Of a stretch of DNA of 64,000 nucleotides, positions 1-11,597 are shown one piece after another. The stretch's first letter is position 1. Each line of letters begins with the position of its first letter. This DNA is from Bryoerythrophyllum caledonicum (lineage: Eukaryota; Streptophyta; Bryopsida; Pottiales; Pottiaceae), in assembly GCA_963971425.1 (NCBI GenBank), contig OZ020518.1:8535989-8599988 (forward strand). Direction: 5' to 3'. A program made the translations under genes and the position numbers. Below the pieces are notes generated by a model. It was not told the origin of the DNA, searched no databases, and worked only from the letters and a program-made list of their open reading frames with translations.

Positions 1-2377
1 TTGGAGCTCCTGGATCGGGATTCAAACTGATTTCTCTAATTTCCTTATTACGAGATCTGCGTCGAATTAACGACGAGTTTAATGTAGTACGACAATCCGG
101 TGCAATTGCCAACAATTGTTTCATGGAAATTGTAGGTTGAATTGTACTTAAGTCCTTTAAAATATCATACGGTTCCAGATTGGTTGTAATACCCAATGTT
201 TGTTTCTTCTTTCCAATTTTGGTTTCCATTATTGGTAAATTTGGTTCTTTCAATACATAAGATTGGTTTGGCAACTGGGACAATATTGGTTTTTCGAGAA
301 TTGGTGATCGACCCAATATAGTAGTTGGTTTGGGATGAATATTCACCCCTGTTACTGGAATGGGTTCACCATTCTGAATTGGTACTGGTTGATCTTCATC
401 TATTGGTTTCTCCAATATTGGATTGGATTCGATATTTTTCTGCTGATTCCTTGTAAGTACGGCTTGGACCACTTCTACTCTATGCACTGGTGATTCCTGA
501 TTAGTTTTAGGGTTCTCTTCCACAATTTGTACTGTAGTTGGTACCTGCTGATCCCTGTTATTGGGATTAAATGGAGCATTACATTGGAAATGTTGGTGAC
601 CAGATTGCTTACAATTTCCGCAAACTGGAGCATAATTTTCTACAAATTTTGGATTTGGACAATCATTGGCATAATGTCCTAACTGCCGACATCGAAAACA
701 ACGAACTATCTTTCTTCGTGAACCACCTGGCATATTGGGTGTCTCAACGGGTATGTAACGACTAGGCTGATTCCATGTAGCTTCAGTAAAGGATCCTGGT
801 TGTCCAGTCACAACAAATGTTGTATTGGACTGTTGATTTGGCATAGCTTGGAAATTGCCTTGTTGGATGTTGCTACAATTTTGCATATTGGATCCATAAT
901 TTGGGTTAAAATTTGGATTTTGAAAATTTCCACCACCTCTATTTTGTCGATTGGGACGATTACCGTCCCAATTTCCCATATTTCCAATTTGCACTTGATT
1001 AACATCCCATTGAGTCGGTTGAATCATTGTCTGAGCGCCAAATTGCGGTTGACCATTTAAATACCAACATTTAGCGGTAGGATGTTTTCCACCGCAACAC
1101 TTACATTGTACTCCAGTTTGTCGTGGTGACGGACATTCCGTATCAAAATGACCCTGCCCTTTACAATTATTACACCATACATTGGGTCTTGTATTAGTAG
1201 GCTTTTGCCGTTTCTCTTTCTCTTTGGCCATATTAACAGCCAACTCTTCCATTTTCTTGGTAAGATTCAATAACAACGTCTCATTCGAATTTGGCACAAC
1301 ATTTGAAGTTGGTAATTCATGTTGGGGATAAGTCAATGCTGAAGCATACGGTACTACTGCTGTGGACGGTACTGATTGCAACGGTGTCGCATTGATCACT
1401 CCTTGTAAATTGGTAGCTTCTTGAGCCGCATTCACATTCCATGGATAACTTCCTATTAACATATTTCCTCTTTGTACCTGTGGATTCCCCGAATTGGGAA
1501 TCAACGTCGGGCCTACAGGTAACAATTGATCATAATGACATTCTTCCCATATCTTTGCACGTTCTAAAGATGCTCCTACGGTGGCTGGTTGAGCCTCCTT
1601 TACAAACATTTTCAATTCCTGTGGATTCAAACCATTCGTTATTATTGACAATATAAATGACTCAGGCATTTGATTATTCAGCCATTTGCGAAGTATATCT
1701 GCAACTCTCCCATAATAAGACTGAACTGGTTTGCCTAAAAACATTCTGTTTGTCATTAAACTTTCTCGAAGACGATTTTCAAATCCAATTGGCCTAAAAT
1801 GCGTTAGAAAAGCGTTTTTTAAAGCTTCCCAATTTGGAAATTGACCAACTGTTTGACGATTATACCATTCAAATGCCGTATCTTTTAACGTGGCAGGAAA
1901 CCATCTCAGCCATATATCTTCAGTTCTTCCATTATTGGCTACACACGCTGTCAAAAATTGAGACAAATGATGATCTGGATGTGAACCTGGCCAACCACTA
2001 AATGTTGGCAATGGTGCAACACTTGTGGTGCGATCTCCTATTGCTCCCATTGCTACCGCAATCAGGACTTGATCAGGTGCCGCCTCAGCCATTGGTTGTA
2101 TTATTGGTTTTCTTGCGATATCTATTTGAATACTCCCTCTTCCTTTACTTCTGGTTTTATTTAAACCTTTGTCTGAAGAACTATCACTTGTTTCCGATCC
2201 TTCTGGACTCTTACTACGTCCACTTCTCGAACACGAAAATGATGTCACTCTCCTAAGTTTTTCTCGTTGAGTTCTTTCCCTTAATTTTCGTAACGACTCT
2301 CTTGAGCACAATCTATCATATCTTTCTTTAATCTGTTGATTCCTTCTTTGTAAATTGTCTTCATTATCACTGCTCAT
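1..2377 (-). CDS. Ty3/Gypsy Gag(-Pol) polyprotein, cut by the left window edge
   Basis: The minus-strand frame is open from the ATG at 2377 to base 1: 792 codons with no stop, so the stop lies outside the window. The N-terminus is Arg/Ser-rich. Residues about 125-275 look like a retrotransposon Gag core (AFEWYNRQ and FLTHFRPIGFENRL motifs). Four zinc knuckles follow: CNNCKGQGHFDTEC near 400, a shorter CKCCGGKHPTAKC near 424, CFRCRQLGHYANDC near 557 and CGNCKQSGHQHFQC near 584. The end of the visible frame resembles the linker before the Gypsy protease; protease and RT are not reached. Gag packages element RNA into cytoplasmic particles. The uninterrupted frame, adjacent primer-binding site and LTR suggest a fairly young copy. 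CCAAT/ATTGG pentamers are strikingly frequent (about 16 in 181-660). Family assignment is firm; whether it is a Gag-Pol fusion is inference. Confidence 0.85.
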   Translation of the reverse strand, partial: MSSDNEDNLQRRNQQIKERYDRLCSRESLRKLRERTQREKLRRVTSFSCSRSGRSKSPEGSETSDSSSDKGLNKTRSKGRGSIQIDIARKPIIQPMAEAAPDQVLIAVAMGAIGDRTTSVAPLPTFSGWPGSHPDHHLSQFLTACVANNGRTEDIWLRWFPATLKDTAFEWYNRQTVGQFPNWEALKNAFLTHFRPIGFENRLRESLMTNRMFLGKPVQSYYGRVADILRKWLNNQMPESFILSIITNGLNPQELKMFVKEAQPATVGASLERAKIWEECHYDQLLPVGPTLIPNSGNPQVQRGNMLIGSYPWNVNAAQEATNLQGVINATPLQSVPSTAVVPYASALTYPQHELPTSNVVPNSNETLLLNLTKKMEELAVNMAKEKEKRQKPTNTRPNVWCNNCKGQGHFDTECPSPRQTGVQCKCCGGKHPTAKCWYLNGQPQFGAQTMIQPTQWDVNQVQIGNMGNWDGNRPNRQNRGGGNFQNPNFNPNYGSNMQNCSNIQQGNFQAMPNQQSNTTFVVTGQPGSFTEATWNQPSRYIPVETPNMPGGSRRKIVRCFRCRQLGHYANDCPNPKFVENYAPVCGNCKQSGHQHFQCNAPFNPNNRDQQVPTTVQIVEENPKTNQESPVHRVEVVQAVLTRNQQKNIESNPILEKPIDEDQPVPIQNGEPIPVTGVNIHPKPTTILGRSPILEKPILSQLPNQSYVLKEPNLPIMETKIGKKKQTLGITTNLEPYDILKDLSTIQPTISMKQLLAIAPDCRTTLNSSLIRRRSRNKEIREISLNPDPGAP

Positions 2378-2515
2378 AATCCTTCATTTCTTCCATACAT
2401 AATCTATAATATGCCAATTTATACTCCATAAAATTATAACCAAAGATCGGTTCTTATAATATATTTTTATTTTTATTTTCTTTAAACAATTCTTAACATT
2501 TCATAATAATATCCA

Positions 2516-2533
2516 TCCCCGGCAGCGGCGCCA
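2516..2533 (-). other. Primer-binding site of the left Gypsy element
   Basis: Read on the minus strand, TGGCGCCGCTGCCGGGGA starts three bases after the LTR end and about 140 bases before the gag ATG. The TGGCGCC start matches the primer-binding site of many plant Gypsy elements of the Athila/Tat type, usually attributed to tRNA-Asp (established knowledge). The exact tRNA was not checked. Confidence 0.8.
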
Positions 2534-2536
2534 AAA

Positions 2537-3303
2537 TGTAGTTATCGTTTTGGTTGGATTGGAAATAAACCCAAAGCACCAGATCAGTATAGGTGGATTC
2601 GTTCGCGGGGAAAGACTGTTTATATGAATGCCACTATGTTATTGTCACGATTGATTATACACTTGCTTCCTAACTTCTCTTAACCATTACTATCACTCAT
2701 TTACTCTCTCTCATCACTCTAAACCTAATTATTCTCCAATCCTCTTTCCTTCATGATCTCATAATCATGTCAATTTCTATTTTTCTTCACTGTAATCATA
2801 GTACAGTATACTCAATAATACATGATTATATCCCGTAATCACTTTCAATAACCAATTCATTCACAGAGATTACAATCTCTTCACAATCACAATTTCATTC
2901 TCTAACTTTTCTATCTTTACAATTCTCATACAGTACTCATAACTTCGCTTCCAATCACACAGTCACACTTTCTTAACTCCAATTCCATTCATACTTCATC
3001 TAATTACAATCCTACACAAAGAAATAGAAAAATCCAAAGGAAAATAAAGAGGTAGCACCAAGCTTGCCCCGGCTTACGACTATCACAGTCTGGCCTCGAA
3101 TCCATCTTCCACAAAGTCTTTATCCAAAAACCGAACCTAACTTCCAGATTCCAAACGTCACATGAGTTTCCGCTTTTTAACCAACTTTTCACGTAACTTC
3201 CCAATCTTACTACTGAACTACAAAACTAACTTGCTAACTTCCAAAACTAACCAATTCTAATCCGCATGTGAACACAAAAACTAAATACACATTCTACACT
3301 ACA
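2537..3303 (-). repeat. 5' LTR of the left Gypsy element (767 bp)
   Basis: Begins TGTAGT next to the primer-binding site and ends ACTACA at 3303, giving a perfect 6-bp terminal inverted repeat and canonical TG...CA ends. The partner LTR lies beyond the left edge. The U5-side sequence GGATTCGTTCGCGGGG resembles the matching part of the LTR at 61512. The flank at 3304-3308 (AAATT) would be one copy of the target-site duplication. Regulatory elements inside the LTR were not resolved. Confidence 0.8.
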
Positions 3304-5796
3304 AAATTGTGAGTAATAAATTTGTGCAGTTTTGGCCGCAGATAGTCAAAGAAATCGTTGAGGAGGTCTCCATGTACACTTCCCCTATTCTCTTCTTAGG
3401 TCTCCCATCATCACCAACTCCCACCACATGCATATCAAATCGGCGCCACTTCAGTCGAAACTCCGTCGTTGAGGTCTCAAGCGGGCGAATGGGCAGCGTA
3501 TGTCCTCCACATCTCCACACTCTCCCATCAGACACTCTAGCTCCTACATTTTAGTGACTCCATCAAAGCTCTTCAAATGTGACGAACATGGGACACCATT
3601 CTCATTACAACATACTACGCATCTACAGTGGCAAGAATATCCAATGTGGAAACCTCTAGTTGAGTCTCTGACCGACTGTAGGGCTTGACGCAATATGTCA
3701 AGCTCCACGTGGTACCTACAGCAACAAACATTCCTGTCGTTGCATTTTTTCGTGAAGAACGGCCTCAATCTTTCAAATGCGCGCATGGAGATGGGCTCAT
3801 ATGCATGCACAACCCTAAACCGGTCGTACAAAGAAGCCTGCACGAGGTACCACGCAAGAAACCATCATTAATGTGTACAACATTCCTAGTCGAAGTGTAT
3901 ATGTCTATAACCATTGTTCTAAACATACCATGTGCCTATCTTCAAAGTACAAAGCATGCATGGTCCCAAGATGACATGACAGCTTCACACAATAAAAACA
4001 TTTAAATATTGACCTCTGTGTTCAACAAAGATATGACGATGGAGTATATGTTCATACCCTCAAAAAGTTTACATTAGTAAACAACAAGTGAGTGATTCAT
4101 GAGTATGTACTTCCCCAAAGTGTATGTAATTATGTATCTTTGTTGAGTACATACCTTAAGAAGGACTTCTGAGGTATGCAAAAGACATCCACAAGTATAC
4201 AACCATTGGACATTGGACCCCTCATGTCTAAGGGTGGACTATCTACAACTGTATCCAGACAAAGTATATATGAGTATATACCCATCTGTTGGACAATGAG
4301 TATGAACTATCTCAAAGTGTATATAACTACAGACCCACATGGGGAGGACATACCTAAGGACTTCTAAAGTATGCAGTAGACCTCCACCAAGTATGTCAAC
4401 ATACAAGGACTGTGTACTAGACATCCTAGGTTTTGTACAAACCATTTACATACACACAGGAATAGTGTGACCAAGTATACTTGACTAAATCCCAAGAAGA
4501 TCCCTCATGTCTGAGGATGGATTACGTATAAATATCCAGATAAAGAATATTCAAGAATGTACCCTCTGAAAGACTCCTAAGTATATACACCGTCAATGTT
4601 TATATGAGTCTATATCATGTCGATGACATACTTCAAGGAGAAGATCTAAAGTATGTCAAAGACCCCTGTAGAGTATACGAAGACAAAAGGACTGTGTACG
4701 CAAAACCTGGGTGTGGATGTCACAAGCACGCCAATTGACCATATAGGTGTTACTTATGGACGTATACAACGTGTTCAAGTCTGGACATAATGACTAGATT
4801 CACACCATTCAAGTGTAGAAAAATATTGGTCTATGACAAATGACCAAAAAGATAGGTGAATACAATGCAGGAGTACTACTTAGGACTTATTAAGTATACA
4901 ACACACTAAAACAAAGAATGTATCACTAATGGACCAGTACAGTATTCTCCCTTCACAAAGTTTAATTTCAGACTTGAGAAGGTGCTTAGAAGTATCTGAC
5001 TCTCGAGGAGGAGGTGGGTCGCATGCGTCTCGTATACATGTGGCCCTAAACGCCTTCTCCTTACGTCCTTCTTGTTAGGACTCACACGTGTTTCTGAACA
5101 CCACCACGCTATAACTAGGTCCTTTGCAATCGCGGAAAGACCAGGCCTCTTCTTTCGCTCAGCCAACATGAAAATGGAGGACCCGCTTGACTGTAGACTA
5201 TGGCAACGTTGCACTAGTGCAACAATGCACTTAGGATTTGCACCTAGAACCTTCGACAACGCTCGTACGCCCGACACATTGGTACTCACCGCAGCCTCCA
5301 ACAAGGCCTTCTTCCTTACAAGTTTTTCCTTAGAGCACGGGTTTTTCAATAGCCGCAATTCATTTCTATACGATTCCAGAAATGCATGGCTAGCTTGAAC
5401 TTCGGAGTGACTACGGTAACACTCAGGCAAATGCAAAGCTACATTCTTATTAGAAAATATTGATTCCAATACAGCCTGGCTAAACCTAGAATCCTCTCCA
5501 GCATTCACAAGTTCCTTCAGAATGAAATTGGAAATGCGTGATGAGACCCTGTGTACATCTGTACGGTCAAATAAGTCCTGACCTGGATCTGTAGCTACCG
5601 ACGCTAGTTGAAACGACCTGTCCTCCAGTTCCCGTCTTCTTGCTCTTGAAAGTTGTTGTCTCTCAGCCGCATTCTCTCGAGCCAGCGTAGCATTGTCTTC
5701 ATGTACGGACATTTCCACAGTTGGTGTAGAGCGACCCACACCCCTCCGTTGATCTCCAGCCCTAGTAGTAACCATTACCAGAAGCCAAAATACCAC
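3304..5796 (-). pseudogene. Degenerate spliced transposase-like gene, truncated by the LTR element
   Basis: Exon 1 (5796 or the in-frame ATG at 5775, to 4996) encodes about 267 residues, with a conserved-looking stretch AWWCSETRVSPNKKDVRRRR near its end. Exon 2 starts at 3837 after a good acceptor (TCGTGCAG) in the same phase and carries FERLRPFFTKK followed by the Cys/His cluster NVCCCRYHVELDILRQAL. After a stop and a frame change, the same family continues at about 3535-3304 (RLKWRRFD, GRPKKRIGEVYMETSS) and ends abruptly at the LTR border. The exon 1 donor reads CAG|ATACTT instead of CAG|GT, so splicing is probably lost. I associate this Cys-rich pattern with unnamed transposase-like proteins of algae and non-seed plants, but cannot name the superfamily. 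DNA binding or transposition is inference. Confidence 0.5.
3985..4740. repeat. Diverged ~280-bp tandem repeat in the pseudogene intron
   Basis: Blocks recur about 281 bp apart: CCCCTCATGTCTAAGGGTGG (4218) and CCCTCATGTCTGAGGATGG (4502), each followed by a GTATATGAGT stretch, a GACATAC...AAGGA block and AAGTATG...AGACC. A more degraded unit precedes them. It lies inside the inferred intron of the transposase-like pseudogene (3838-4995). Confidence 0.6.
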
Positions 5797-8296
5797 TATG
5801 AGTACTAGAATGCATGAAGTAGGAAAGACCTCATCAAAATAAGTAATTGAAGTATAGACACCATATCTACGTATGGAACACTATATTATATATTAAATTA
5901 CAAAAGTACAGCCACCAATACTTTGCACGCAGTACTATACACAATACTCAATGACGAAAGCATGGCCATTGGCCACCAAACCATGCATGCATAGTAGCGT
6001 ACATGACATAATATGAGAATGCTATGAGATCAACATGATGTCAACATTATAGAAAACTTCTTTATAAGTACGTCGCAGCCTATGAAACAAGTATATTTTT
6101 GAGGTCACATTACTCAATATTTCAGGTGTGATTTACTACTAGATGATAATGAATCTTCACCTGAATGCGGCTCATCCAACTTGATCAAACACAGCCATCT
6201 CGCAATACAATAGAGTCATCTCACTACTCTCTCCAACGTTTACTTTGTGCGACGCGTTTGACACCCACGTTCGCAAGAACTTCACACTATCCATGTCAAC
6301 GGAGCAAATTCTACGAATGACACAACACATAGTGACAAGCTCCTCGTCTTTGTTCCAATCATACTTAAAATCAGCAAGCCATTTCATCATGGCATAATGC
6401 ACCTCGTTACCCCTCCCATAACCGACTTCTCCCATACCCTGTAGCAATGTGGAATACGATTCAGACATATAATCTACGTGCCCTCACTTGCATAACATGA
6501 TAACAATATTGTACATCACATCGACATGAGAATATAAAGGCGATGTAATGAAACTACAGGAACACTCCTATAGAAAGTACAGTGTACGTGTACAATACAA
6601 TGTCTATAGAATCATGATGGATCGTCACATGGGCGGCATTTTACTTTCACTGAATCATGGGCTAGTTACCTGAAAATGAGAGAATACTTACTGTCTTGGT
6701 AGAATCATGTGATCGCTGACCAGATATTCGTATATCGTCACCAATAGTGTCGGTAACATCTGGACTGGCTTGACTCCGTGGTGTGTATGTGCACGCCGAA
6801 GTTGAAAGTCTGCAGTCAACCATGTCATTGACAATGAACACAAATTTTCATGACTGGGAAGGCCACTATTGGGCTAAAGTTATTACGTTAACAATTTAAG
6901 GTTCACATATGCATCATGTGAATCGATGGTGCACTTGTTGAACCTAGATTTGTCACTTCATTTACTAAGTCACTGGAGCTATTTTCTGGACACAAACCCT
7001 GGAAGTTGATTAAAAGACAGGACAGTGCAGGTACATACCTTATCATAACCTCTACAATGATTTGTCACCACGGTATGTTGTGACTGTCGAGATCACCAAA
7101 ACTTTTCCCCGACTTGCAACGTCAAAAACATCGTTGAAGTTGAAATTGGCGTTGTACTACGAAGCAAAGGTTGTTAATGAGCCAAGTGTTGACACAGCAA
7201 GAAACCCTAAACCGGTCAATTTCAAGTTCTGGCGGTGCTTCTCAACGTCAAGAATTGGATAACTATAACGGGTGTAAACGACACTCACCTGTTCTTGTTG
7301 TTGGCGCTTGGTGTCCAGACGAACGTCATGAATCTTCACCTGAACGTGTCGACATGGTGATAGTGGGCGTGTGCTTGAGCCACTGTCGACATGGAGACGC
7401 TCTAAGGTGCGCCACATTGATAGTGGACAATAGAGTAATGAAGCAAAGTCGGCCATGCTACTCCCAACATTGGCGCTTCATTGACATCAATGACGGTGGT
7501 TAAGAAGTAGTTGAACTCCTGATTCACTGGAGATGCCCTGACAGCTCTTAGGATAAGTCTGAACTGATACATGTCATTCTGTAAGTGGCCGAACTTTGAC
7601 GAGAGGAGGAGAATATTGCATACTACATAGTATGAAAATATACCAGATATATTGAGTAGTATATTTGATGCAAGTAGACTCCAAAAACTTGTTTTTGAAG
7701 GAAATCCTAAACAAAAATCGATTTTTTTAAAACACCTCATGTGACAAGATACATGTACGTATGTTGTACTTATTTGGATAAGAATTTGGAGGAAAAACCA
7801 ACAATAATTCCTAATTTATGATGGTTGAAAAAAAAACTTGTTTTTTGCCAATAAAAGATAAATTAGGTTCCCGATGAGGAATTTTAAAACATAATATATC
7901 AGCACACTCTAGTATGAATGTATTGTTAAAATTTCAAAGTATTTAGCCTCATGAACCTCCCAGAAGAAGTATATTTGTCCGATTTGAAATACATGTGACA
8001 GGTATGTATGAATGATAGATATACTTCTCCTGATCGCACCATAAGGCGGATTGGAGATAACTTTGTTTTCTTATCATGTTGAAGAAGTCAGTAATCTTAT
8101 TCCATAAATATATTTTAAAAATCAAGGTGGAGTTGGCAGTGGAGTACAAGAGACGGCTTGTATCCTCCATGCAAAACCCTTTGTGACAGGTTTTTCATAC
8201 TAGCCTAGTAGACCGAGACCCTGTTCTAGTGCAATGATTACTAAGGGAAACGGAATTTTTCGACACATCTAAGTGTATGACTTCAATTCATACTTA
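5797..8296. other. No recognisable gene
   Basis: AT-rich sequence with scattered stops. A 98-codon minus-strand frame (6172-6468) and short frames around 7062-7740 match nothing I recognise. Some may be upstream parts of the decayed element at 3304-5796, but I cannot support a gene model. Confidence 0.4.
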
Positions 8297-9245
8297 TTAG
8301 CCACGAAAGGACCAAGTGTCTGGAATCGACAATTTGAAAGATCAATCGGACTCCTATGGTGTCAATTTCTAACATTTTTATATTAAACATGCACTGTAGA
8401 TGGGCATTACTAATACCTAAATGGAAGATGAAATTTTTCTCGTATCCGATTTTCATGAAATAGTTCTAGGGTTTTCAATTTTATTTGGCAAAATCACGCA
8501 CGTCGGGCACCTCAAAAACATTTGCTAGGATATTCTATTGAATGTGAGAATTTTAATACTAGCAAGTAATATTTTTTCCTTCCATATTCTACTAAAACTT
8601 ATCATCTTTAGTGAAAAATAGCATATTAGTCTATGTCAAACATTCTAACACATGGTAACACATTGTCGGGCAAGGTCCCAAAAAACTTCTTCCTTTGCTC
8701 ATAAAACTTAGAGGTCTTTGTATTTTTTTTCCCTTATTTATTCCACATCAATATGTGGTGTGAACCTTCCTATTGACCATTTAGATTGTCAATCTAAAAT
8801 ATCTGAAGTTCACAAAAAAATAAAAAGTTAATTGGGAATTTCTGAACCTCGACTTCTTGCATAATTGTTTTGAATATGCTATTGTCCTCTTCTACATCTA
8901 AAATTTGTGTATAAGGAACTAACATCATGCTTAACACGATAGTATTGGATTTAGATATTGTGTAGTGCAATAATTTGACATCAAATGAAGTCAAAGTCTG
9001 TTGATTTGGTAAATGTAGGAAAGAAACTGAACCTTTTAATTTTGACTTCAAACACCATAATTTTTTGATTGGTGCGATCAAACTTTATAAAATTTTGTGA
9101 ATTTGTAATTTACCACGTCTTCATTTAGATTGTACGGTCAAAATAAGAGATAAACAATTTTTGTTTCCTTCTTTATACATTGCACTAGAATCGAATAATT
9201 TGAAGTGTTTTTGATGTGAAACTGTCACAATACCTTAGGAGTTAA
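8297..9245 (-). mobile_element. TTAA-flanked non-autonomous element, copy G
   Basis: The right end read inward is TTAACTCCTAAGGTATTGTG and the left end is TTAGCCACGAAAGGACCAAG, a mutated TTAA plus TIR. The interior carries the family landmarks in reverse orientation relative to copy B: GCACTAGAATC, ATTGAAAGATTATAG-like and AATCTAAATGG-like blocks, and ACATTGTCGGGCAAGGTCCC. No coding capacity is evident. Confidence 0.6.
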
Positions 9246-9770
9246 GGACGTCCTCACAAAATTTCGTAAATTTTTACCGCACAGATTGAAAGATTATAGT
9301 GTTCGAAGTACAGAACACGGTTAATTTTCTTTCCTAAGTTGTGTTGATAAGCAAACTTTGATTGTAGTTGGAGTTTTTGTTTTTGCAGTACATAATGTTT
9401 ATGTTCATTACCATCCTATTGATTTTGGTGTTATCTTTTTGTACACGAATATTAAAAGGTAGACAAAGGGTATAGCATAGTCGAAACAATTGTACAACGA
9501 GTGGAGATTCAAAATTTACCAAATTGTGCTTTATATTTTGATGACCTCATCATGTTTTAGAATAAGAATTCAAATGGTCAATGAGAACGTTTACACCACA
9601 TCTTTTGATAGAGAAAATAAAATGAAAATAATGTAAAGATCTCTAAGCTTTATGTGCAAAGGAAGAAGTTTAGTTTGTACCTTGCCTAACAATGTGTGAC
9701 ATGTTATGTGGAATTAACTTAGATTAATGTAGAAATTTTCACTAAAGACATCAAATATATTTTTATCAAT
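9246..9770 (+). repeat. Partial copy of the TTAA-element family
   Basis: Starts directly after copy G with CCTCACAAAATTTCGTAAAT and CCGCACAGATTGAAAGATTA, then continues through the family's AGGTAGACAAAGGGTATAGC and TTCACTAAAGACATCAAATAT blocks. It lacks recognisable terminal repeats. Confidence 0.5.
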
Positions 9771-10744
9771 ACAAAAAATATATATTACTTACTATTATTG
9801 ACACCATTCGAACTTGATACAATCGCTAATAAAAACAAAGGGATTGAACATCCACATAAAGGTTGTTCTACAAACAACATAGTATAGATGATCGATCAAG
9901 AATCAATCTGAAATATGTATAGAAATAATTGATTACCTCAAAGTACGTTGCAGGTGTTAGCGCTACAGACATCATTGTTTGATGGCGTTTGACATTAAAT
10001 CACCATTCCGTTCTTGTTGTTGGACATGTTTTTTTACTCTTCCAAGAAACCTGCAAAATGTGCATAAATTTTTTATGGTGATTTGACAAAACCATGTGAT
10101 AAAAACTATCAAGTATCTTCGTATCATATAATATTAGCCCAAAGATTTAATAAAATATGTAAAAAATTGATACAATAGAAAAACAAAGTAAAATGTCAAA
10201 AGTCAAAAGTTAAAATTGGACACATCACCTTGAAGCACAAGGTTTGAACTTGCATATATGGTTTCCTTACAAATCTTAGAGGTCTCTTCACTTCCCACTT
10301 TCAAAGGTGAGCTCTCTTGCAAACATGTTGCAGCCATGTTAGTTTTTATTTCATATACTAATTTCTGTGGGCTTTGCGTGTGGTGTGCAGATTGGAGCAA
10401 GAACTTTGTGCTAAGAAGGAATTTTTTTGAACAAGGTAAGCCTCCCTAACTTTGATTCATTGCGGAATTAGAAATAGGCAACTCAAAGTTTAGGCTCATG
10501 ATAGTTAGAGGTCAGTCAAGTATTGGTTACAACTTACAATAGTGTAAGTGAGGCAGTATCAATCATGTGCACACAAAAGACACAAATAATATGTTCAAAA
10601 TGTCAAATTCAAACGAAGTTGAGGGTTTATACATGATGGGAGACATCAACAACTGAGTGGCATCAAAACCACTACAACTGAAGCTGTGAGTGTAATCCCT
10701 AGTGTGACACTGAATCCGTGGATGCAGCTACACAAATCAACCAA
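9771..10744. other. No recognisable gene
   Basis: AT-rich unique-looking sequence. Two short opposing frames overlap at 10203-10449 and show no known domain. Confidence 0.4.
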
Positions 10745-11511
10745 CTATCCAAACCCTAGCCGCCACAAATCCAAACCCTAGCCACCGACACTAGGTTCCC
10801 AAATCCTAAACTAAAAAACCCTAGCCGCCACGTTCCCATGAGCTCCTAAACAATCCCATGGAGTTCCGTAGACTAAAGGTGTGCGAGCGCACACCCCCAA
10901 CAGCTGTTCCTCCACCCAACATCTCCAAAATATCCTCTAGAACTGTAGATCTGCACAAGCACCTAAACCTCTCCCCCAAAATCCCATAGCCATTGTATCC
11001 CCACCCTCCCCCTCACCTCCTTCAACTCTCTTTCCCCCTTCAGTACAAAAACATCTGTAGATCAGCAATGAAGATGGTTATGCACACAAAGAGGGTTTTA
11101 TACACACAAAAAGGAGGGTCTTATGCACACAAATTCTGGGTTTTAGGCACACATGTTGTGGGTGTTATACACACAAAATTCAGGGTTTTATGCCTGCGGG
11201 CGCAACCCAAGGACGCCATAGCTTCGCGCGCAGCTCACAAATCCCCTCACAAATCCCTTCTCTCGACCGTCACATACCCCCTCTCTCCACTCTTCACAAG
11301 CCCCCTCTCTCCACCCTTACAACCCCCCTCTCGCCCCACCTTCAATGTCTCTCTCTAACAACTAATGCACGGGTGTGCGCGCCCGCACCCCTGGTAGGAC
11401 TACCCAAAGGTGCAGCCTATACCCTGGATTGATACCCTCAAGACCAAAACCCTAATCCAAAACCCTAAATTGATACCCTCAAGACCAAAACCCTCATCCG
11501 AAATCCTAAAT
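10745..11511. repeat. Telobox-like motifs and short tandem repeats
   Basis: AAACCCTA motifs recur at about 10755-10830 and 11440-11510. At 11076-11193 about five units of 22-25 bp share TTWTRSRCACACAAA-type cores. At 11429-11510 a 41-bp unit starting TTGATACCCTCAAGACC occurs twice in tandem. The 121-codon frame across 10993-11358 is explained by the low-complexity repeats and is not called a gene. Confidence 0.6.
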
Positions 11512-11597
11512 TGATACCCATATAGGTACCTTTGTTGATAACCGGGTAGTGGTACCCGGGACAACATACCCTGGTCGTGATTCCATTGCTATTGATA

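Noticed and set aside
11085..11193. Possible CRISPR array from regular short repeats
   Set aside because: Units are adjacent tandem repeats without unique spacers and the DNA is eukaryotic.
10993..11358. 121-codon ORF
   Set aside because: Built from short tandem repeats and Pro/Ser-rich low-complexity sequence; no domain.
10755..11510. Possible telomere or interstitial telomere
   Set aside because: AAACCCTA motifs are scattered, not in a continuous array.
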